Of a stretch of 64,000 nt of DNA, positions 60,175 to 64,000 are shown piece by piece. The stretch comes from Streptomyces nigra. GTDB taxonomy: Bacteria; Actinomycetota; Actinomycetes; Streptomycetales; Streptomycetaceae. A program made the position numbers and the translations under genes. Position 1 is the stretch's first letter; each line of letters begins with the position of its first letter. The stretch is from assembly GCF_003074055.1 (NCBI RefSeq), contig NZ_CP029043.1, forward strand, positions 6,502,501 to 6,566,500, in the 5' to 3' direction. Under the pieces are notes generated by a model. The model made no database searches, was not told the DNA's origin, and saw only the letters and a list, made by a program, of their open reading frames with translations.

Positions 60175-60732
60175 ATGGCCACCGTCCTGTCCGTCTCCGG
60201 AAGCCCGTCCGCCACCTCCCGCACCGCCCGGCTGCTGCGCCTGCTCGACGACCGGCTGCGAGCCCAGGGCCACGAGGTGATACCCCTCGACGTCCGCACC
60301 CTGCCGGCCGAGGCCCTGCTGCACGCCGACTTCGCCCACCCCGCGATCGTCCAGGCCACCCAGTTGTTCGAGCGGGCGGAGGGTGTCGTCATCGGCACCC
60401 CCGTCTACAAGGCCGCCTACTCCGGTGTGCTGAAGGCCCTGCTCGACCTGCTCCCGCAGTACGCCCTCGCGGGCAAGACCGTCCTCCCGCTCGCCACCGG
60501 TGGCACCACCGCACATGTGCTGGCGATCGACTACGCCCTGCGCCCCGTCCTCAACTCCATGGGGCCCGCCCACATCACTCCGGGCTGGTTCACCCTCGAC
60601 AAGGACATCACCGCCGCCGACGACGGCACGCTCACGGTCGCGCCGGCCTCCGCCGAGGCGCTGGCCCAGGTCACCGACCAGTTCTCACTCGCGCTCGGCG
60701 GACGCCCCGCCCTGCTGGCGACCGCGGGCTGA
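60175..60732 (+). CDS. ssuE: NADPH-dependent FMN reductase (SsuE-like)
   Basis: A 185-residue flavodoxin-like reductase that supplies FMNH2 to two-component monooxygenases. SVSGSPSATSRTARLLRLL is the FMN phosphate loop; GVVIGTPVYKAAYSGVLKAL, with the Tyr insertion region of SsuE-type enzymes, and LPLATGGTTAHVLAIDYALR are diagnostic. ATG 60175 is preceded by GAAAGG. It follows the sulfite-oxidase-like gene by 74 bases in the same direction and lies directly before the ssuD remnant, as ssuE would in an ssuED-type arrangement. Confidence 0.93.
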   Translation: MATVLSVSGSPSATSRTARLLRLLDDRLRAQGHEVIPLDVRTLPAEALLHADFAHPAIVQATQLFERAEGVVIGTPVYKAAYSGVLKALLDLLPQYALAGKTVLPLATGGTTAHVLAIDYALRPVLNSMGPAHITPGWFTLDKDITAADDGTLTVAPASAEALAQVTDQFSLALGGRPALLATAG

Positions 60733-60806
60733 GCACCGGTCCCGCCCACCGCTCGGCCGCGGGCCGAACGCAGGTCCGCCCGCCGCGACCCCCACCACGA
60801 TCGCCC

Positions 60807-61394
60807 CTCGCCGGGGAGATCGCCGCCCGGCACGCCGACGTCCATCTCACCTGGGGCGAACCGCCGGCCGCCGTCGCGGAGAAGATCGCCTGGGTGCGGG
60901 ACCTGGCCGGGAAGCAGGGCCGCGAACTTCGCTTCGGCATACGGCTGCACGTCATCACCCGGGACACCGCCGAGCAGGCGTGGGTCGAGGCGCGCCGGCT
61001 CCTCGACGGCTTCGACACGGAGACGGTCCGGGCCGTGCAGGCCGGGCTGGCCCGCAGCGAGTCCGAGGGACAGCGCCGGATGCTCGCCCTGCACGGCGGC
61101 CGCGCCGACGACCTGGAGATCCACCCCAATCTGTGGGCGGGTATCGGGCTGGTGCGGGGCGGCGCCGGCACGGCGTTGGTGGGCAGCCACGACGAGGTCG
61201 CCGAGCGCATCGAGGAGTACCACGCGCTCGGCATCGACGAGTTCGTGCTGTCCGGCTATCCGCACCTGGAGGAGGCGTACTGGTTCGGGGAGAACGTGCT
61301 GCCGCGGCTGGCGGCGCGGGGGCTGTGGACGCATCCGTTCCGGGGCGCTCCGACGGCGGCGCCGGCCCCTCAAGTGCCGTTCGCGGGACGGTGA
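60807..61394 (+). pseudogene. ssuD: Remnant of an alkanesulfonate monooxygenase gene (ssuD C-terminal half)
   Basis: The frame encodes about 195 residues that match the second half of SsuD: AGEIAARHADVHLTWGEPPA, GRELRFGIRLHVITRDTAEQ, LEIHPNLWAGIGLVRGGAGT and LVGSHDEVAERIEEYHALGI, then FVLSGYPHLEEAYWFGENVL. The first half of the enzyme (about 185-190 residues), with most of the flavin-binding barrel, is missing, and the upstream 74 bases to ssuE carry no homologous sequence in any frame. No ribosome-binding site or likely start fits the homology; the first usable start is GTG 60894, inside the conserved region. It is best read as a deletion remnant; a shorter expressed fragment is unlikely to be active. 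Confidence 0.88.
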
Positions 61395-61437
61395 GCGGCC
61401 GCATGGTGAGACGCCGTGCGGTCGGATCCGGACACGT

Positions 61438-61467
61438 TCCCTACAATTCCTATCGAATCACTAGGGA
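61438..61467. promoter_or_regulatory. Inverted repeat with promoter before the DszC/SfnB-like gene
   Basis: TCCCTA (61438-61443) and TAGGGA (61462-61467) are perfect arms 18 bases apart. TACAAT at 61442-61447, inside the left arm, matches five of six -10 consensus bases, though no good -35 box is present. The second promoter candidate is TTGACC (61472-61477) with TGAGGA 17 bases on. The repeat could be the site of a sulfur regulator such as the Rrf2 protein encoded downstream. Confidence 0.5.
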
Positions 61468-61507
61468 AGTGTTGACCCTGGTCCGCGGAGCGAGTGAGGA
61501 TGACGCC

Positions 61508-62764
61508 ATGACGATCGCCCCACCGGACCCGGCCTCCGTGTCCGGCAGCGCCGGGCGGGACCTCTCCGCACCGGCGCCGGCACCCGCCGGCTGGCCCCAC
61601 ATAGCCCGCGATCTGGCGGACGACCTCGCCACCGACGCCGTCGAGCGCGAGCAGGCCGCCAAACCGCCGCACGACGAGGTGGCCCGGCTGCGCGAGTCGG
61701 GGTTGCTGACCCTGCTCGTCCCGGCCGCGCACGGCGGCGGGGGAGCGGACTGGCGCACGGCCTACGCCGTCGTACGGACCGTGTCCGCCGCCGACGGCGC
61801 CATCGGCCGCCTCCTCGGCAACCACTACTTCCTCTCCTCCACCGCCCGGTTCTTCGGCGGACCCGAGCGGGCCGCCCGCATCGAGCGGGCCTCCGCGGCC
61901 GGGCAGTGGTGCTGGGGCGGAGGCATCGCCTCCCAGGAACCCCCGCTCATGCTCACCCCGACGGCCCACGGGTATCTCCTCGACGGCCACCAGCGGTACG
62001 ACACCGGAGTGGGCGTCGCCGACCGGCTCGTCGTCCGCGCCGCCGTGCCCGGCACCGGCGAACCCGTCGCCGTCCTGGTCGACCCCGCGCATCCCGGCGT
62101 CCTCGGCGCGGGCGCAGGCGACACGTTCGGGCAGCGGCTCGCGGCGGGCGGCGGCGTCGGCTTCGACGGGGTCCCCGTCGCGGCGGACGACGTGCTCGGC
62201 TCGCTCTCCGCGGACGACGGCGCGCTGTCGCCGTTCGCCGGGCTGTCCGCGCCGGCCGCCCGCCTGGTCTCCGCCCACTTCTGTCTCGGCGTCGCCGAGG
62301 GGCTGCTCGGCGAAGTCCGTGAGCACGGACGGGTCGTACGGGCCCCCTGGCAGCCGTTCTCCGCGCAGCCCTGGCCGGGCGGCCCGGCCCAGGACCCGTA
62401 CGCGCTCACCGCGTACGGCGAACTCGCGGTCGCCGCGCGGGCGGCGTCCGCCCTCGCCGACCAGGCCGTGGACGCCCTGATCCAGGGGCTCGACCGGGGG
62501 GAGGCTCTCGACGACGAGGAGTGCGCGGAGATCGCCGTCCTCGCCGGCGCCGCCGAGGCCGCGGCCTCCCGGGCCGCGCAGGAGATCACCAGCCGCGCGC
62601 TGGAGGCGATCGGGGCGGCCGCCGCGCTCACCCGGCACGGCCTCGACCGGTTCTGGCGGGACACCCGCACCCACACCCTGCGCGAGCCGGTCGCCCACCG
62701 GATGCGCGAGATCGGGGACTACTTCCTCAACGGCGCGCACCCGCCGTTCACCCTGCCGGCCTGA
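61508..62764 (+). CDS. Acyl-CoA-dehydrogenase-fold flavoprotein, SfnB/DszC-like sulfur acquisition enzyme
   Basis: A 418-residue protein of the group D flavin monooxygenase/acyl-CoA dehydrogenase fold. RLRESGLLTLLVPAAHGGGG and VVRTVSAADGAIGRLLGNHY form the N-terminal helical domain; WGGGIASQEPPLMLTPTAHG and DGHQRYDTGVGVADRLVVRA the beta domain; LTRHGLDRFWRDTRTHTLRE the C-terminal helical domain, as in DszC and SfnB. Acyl-CoA dehydrogenases proper would have a catalytic Glu and CoA contacts that are not evident. It probably oxidises an organosulfur compound with FMNH2. It stands alone between an inverted repeat and an Rrf2 regulator gene. Confidence 0.87.
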   Translation: MTIAPPDPASVSGSAGRDLSAPAPAPAGWPHIARDLADDLATDAVEREQAAKPPHDEVARLRESGLLTLLVPAAHGGGGADWRTAYAVVRTVSAADGAIGRLLGNHYFLSSTARFFGGPERAARIERASAAGQWCWGGGIASQEPPLMLTPTAHGYLLDGHQRYDTGVGVADRLVVRAAVPGTGEPVAVLVDPAHPGVLGAGAGDTFGQRLAAGGGVGFDGVPVAADDVLGSLSADDGALSPFAGLSAPAARLVSAHFCLGVAEGLLGEVREHGRVVRAPWQPFSAQPWPGGPAQDPYALTAYGELAVAARAASALADQAVDALIQGLDRGEALDDEECAEIAVLAGAAEAAASRAAQEITSRALEAIGAAAALTRHGLDRFWRDTRTHTLREPVAHRMREIGDYFLNGAHPPFTLPA

Positions 62765-62836
62765 CCCCCGGCCCGCCGGTACCGGAGCCCCGGCCCGGCT
62801 GATGAGGGCGGGGGACCCGTGAGGGATAATCACCGT

Positions 62837-63295
62837 ATGCGGATCTCGGCCAGGGCGGACTATGCGGTGCGGGCGGCACTGGAGCTGGCCGCGGCCGGCG
62901 ACGACACCTCGCTGAAGGCCGAGGCCATCGCCGACGCCCAGGGCATCCCGCACAAGTTCCTCGAGGGCATCCTGGGCGACATGCGCCGCGGCGGCCTCGT
63001 GGTCAGCCAGCGCGGCGGCAAGGGCGGCTACCGGCTCGCCCGGCCCGCGGACGCCATCGCCATCGCCGAGGTCATCCGGGTGGCCGACGGCCCCCTGGTC
63101 TCGGTGCGCGGCGTCCGCCCGCCCGACCTGTCCTACATCGGCCCCGCCGAATCGCTCCTGCCGCTGTGGATCGCCGTGCGTGCGAACGTCCGCAAGATCC
63201 TCGGCGAGGTCACCCTGGCCGACGTGGCCGCGGCGAAGCTCCCCGACGACGTCCTGCGCCTCGCGGACGACCCGGAGGCGTGGACCAACCCGTAG
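62837..63295 (+). CDS. Rrf2-family regulator without cluster cysteines
   Basis: A 152-residue Rrf2 winged-helix regulator: RISARADYAVRAALELAAAG at the N-terminus, HTH with KAEAIADAQGIPHKFLEGIL and wing VVSQRGGKGGYRLARPADAI. It contains no cysteine at all, so unlike IscR or NsrR it cannot bind an Fe-S cluster; in this it resembles CymR, the Bacillus cysteine-metabolism regulator. GATAAT (62825-62830) ends six bases before ATG 62837, and there is no Shine-Dalgarno sequence, so a leaderless transcript is likely. The adjacent sulfur genes are natural targets. Confidence 0.9.
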   Translation: MRISARADYAVRAALELAAAGDDTSLKAEAIADAQGIPHKFLEGILGDMRRGGLVVSQRGGKGGYRLARPADAIAIAEVIRVADGPLVSVRGVRPPDLSYIGPAESLLPLWIAVRANVRKILGEVTLADVAAAKLPDDVLRLADDPEAWTNP

Positions 63296-63296
63296 C

Positions 63297-64000
63297 TCAG
63301 CGCGCCGGCTTCTCCCACACCGACACGTGCTGCCAGCTCTCGCCGGTGAACGGCGTCCGCTTCCAGTCCTCCCACCGGTCCCGCAGCCGCAGACCGGCGA
63401 GCCGCGCCATCAGATCCAGCTCCGCAGGCCAGACGTACCGGAACGGGATGGCGCGGTGCTCCGCACGGCCGTCGACGATCGTCACGTAGTTCGAACTGAA
63501 GGCCTGCGTGGCCGTGTCGTAGGTGTCGAACGCCCAGCCCGTGTCGCTGATGCGGAACGGCACCGCTGTCTGCCCCGGCGGCAGCAGCCGCAGCTCGGGC
63601 ACCCCCACCTCGACGACGAAGCAGCCGCCCGGACGCAGATGCGCGGCCGCGTTCACGAAACAGTCGACCTGGGCGTCCTGCGTCGTCAGATTGTTGATCG
63701 TGTTGTAGACCAGATAGGCGGCGGCGAACTCGCCCGCCACCCGGGTCGTCGCGAAGTCCCCGATCGTCACGTCCACCGCGTCGCCGCCGGGCTTGGCGCG
63801 CAGCCGCGCCACCATCGCCCGCGACATGTCGATGCCGTGCACGGGCACGCCCCGCGCCGAGAGCGGCAGGGCGATCCGGCCGGTGCCGACGCCGAGTTCC
63901 AGCGCCGCGCCGTCACCGGCCAGCTCCGCCAGCAGGTCGACCGCGGGGTTCACGGCCTCCGGCTGGAACATGTCGTCCGAGGGGTCGTCGTAGCGGGCCG
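63297..64000 (-). CDS. Class I SAM-dependent methyltransferase, 5' partial
   Basis: Methyltransferase whose open frame continues to the window edge. The ATG at 63971 is probably internal, because the preceding in-frame residues (ARYDDPSDD) match the usual N-terminus of such enzymes, so the start lies to the right of base 64000. AALELGVGTGRIALPLSARG is motif I (SAM binding), VHGIDMSRAMVARLRA motif II, and YLVYNTINNLTTQ plus LRPGGCFVVEVGVP motifs III-IV. The acceptor is unknown. Its stop is one base from the Rrf2 stop, convergent. Confidence 0.9.
   Translation of the reverse strand, partial: ARYDDPSDDMFQPEAVNPAVDLLAELAGDGAALELGVGTGRIALPLSARGVPVHGIDMSRAMVARLRAKPGGDAVDVTIGDFATTRVAGEFAAAYLVYNTINNLTTQDAQVDCFVNAAAHLRPGGCFVVEVGVPELRLLPPGQTAVPFRISDTGWAFDTYDTATQAFSSNYVTIVDGRAEHRAIPFRYVWPAELDLMARLAGLRLRDRWEDWKRTPFTGESWQHVSVWEKPAR

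Noticed and set aside
62776..62785. CCGGTACCGG palindrome before the Rrf2 gene
   Set aside because: A 10-base palindrome of G+C-rich words is expected by chance at this composition; no second copy was seen.

Overview
The window looks like chromosome from a Streptomyces species: G+C is very high, third codon positions are almost always G or C, GTG and TTG starts are common, several starts look leaderless, and the gene families (MmsA, Gfo/Idh/MocA enzymes, DUF427, anti-sigma-type ATPases, GylR-like IclR) are typical of the genus. Both window edges cut a gene (a PcaF-type thiolase on the left, a methyltransferase on the right). No integrase, transposase, CRISPR array or phage gene was seen.

Layout. 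1-8.3 kb: housekeeping genes (thiolase, TauE/SafE exporter, secreted hydrolase, the cobalamin genes cobK and cobF, DUF309, a first tRNA-Pro(GGG), a Nudix hydrolase, DUF427). 8.3-19.7 kb: a polysaccharide-type locus with a sugar/antibiotic-kinase-like protein, a FemAB/GNAT-like transferase, a lipoprotein phosphoesterase, a multi-pass membrane protein, a GH16 lipoprotein, a NodB-type deacetylase, three family 2 glycosyltransferases and a flippase. 19.9-34.3 kb: myo-inositol catabolism. One leftward operon runs iolC, aldolase, iolB, iolD, mmsA, gntR; a divergent operon carries a sugar ABC transporter, an IolE-like isomerase/dehydratase and an oxidoreductase; iolG lies just beyond. 32.3-40.8 kb: further Gfo/Idh/MocA oxidoreductases, an SDR, a PhyH-type dioxygenase and two LacI regulators with visible palindromes, plus a TMEM175-like channel and a cupin.

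41.0-45.2 kb: a GntR regulator followed by four translationally coupled genes. Three are related to the lower gallate pathway (4-oxalomesaconate hydratase, tautomerase and CHA aldolase), but they are joined to a type I (VOC) ring-cleavage dioxygenase. A second, identical tRNA-Pro(GGG) follows at 45.6 kb with a strong terminator. 45.8-48.7 kb: an anti-sigma-type ATPase and an IclR-glpK pair.

48.7-63.3 kb is a sulfur-scavenging region. It has a sulfonate-type ABC transporter preceded by a small Cys-containing leader peptide. It also has a second leader peptide of the same kind ahead of an operon with an SsuD-like monooxygenase, an N-acetyltransferase, amino-acid-type ABC components, a Tat-exported sulfite-oxidase-like enzyme and an FMN reductase. 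A beheaded ssuD remnant, an SfnB/DszC-like flavoprotein and a cysteine-free Rrf2 regulator follow. The gene content of the second operon recalls the Bacillus yxe/ytm operons for S-conjugated cysteine breakdown; this is the most interesting hypothesis in the window, together with the hybrid gallate-like cluster.
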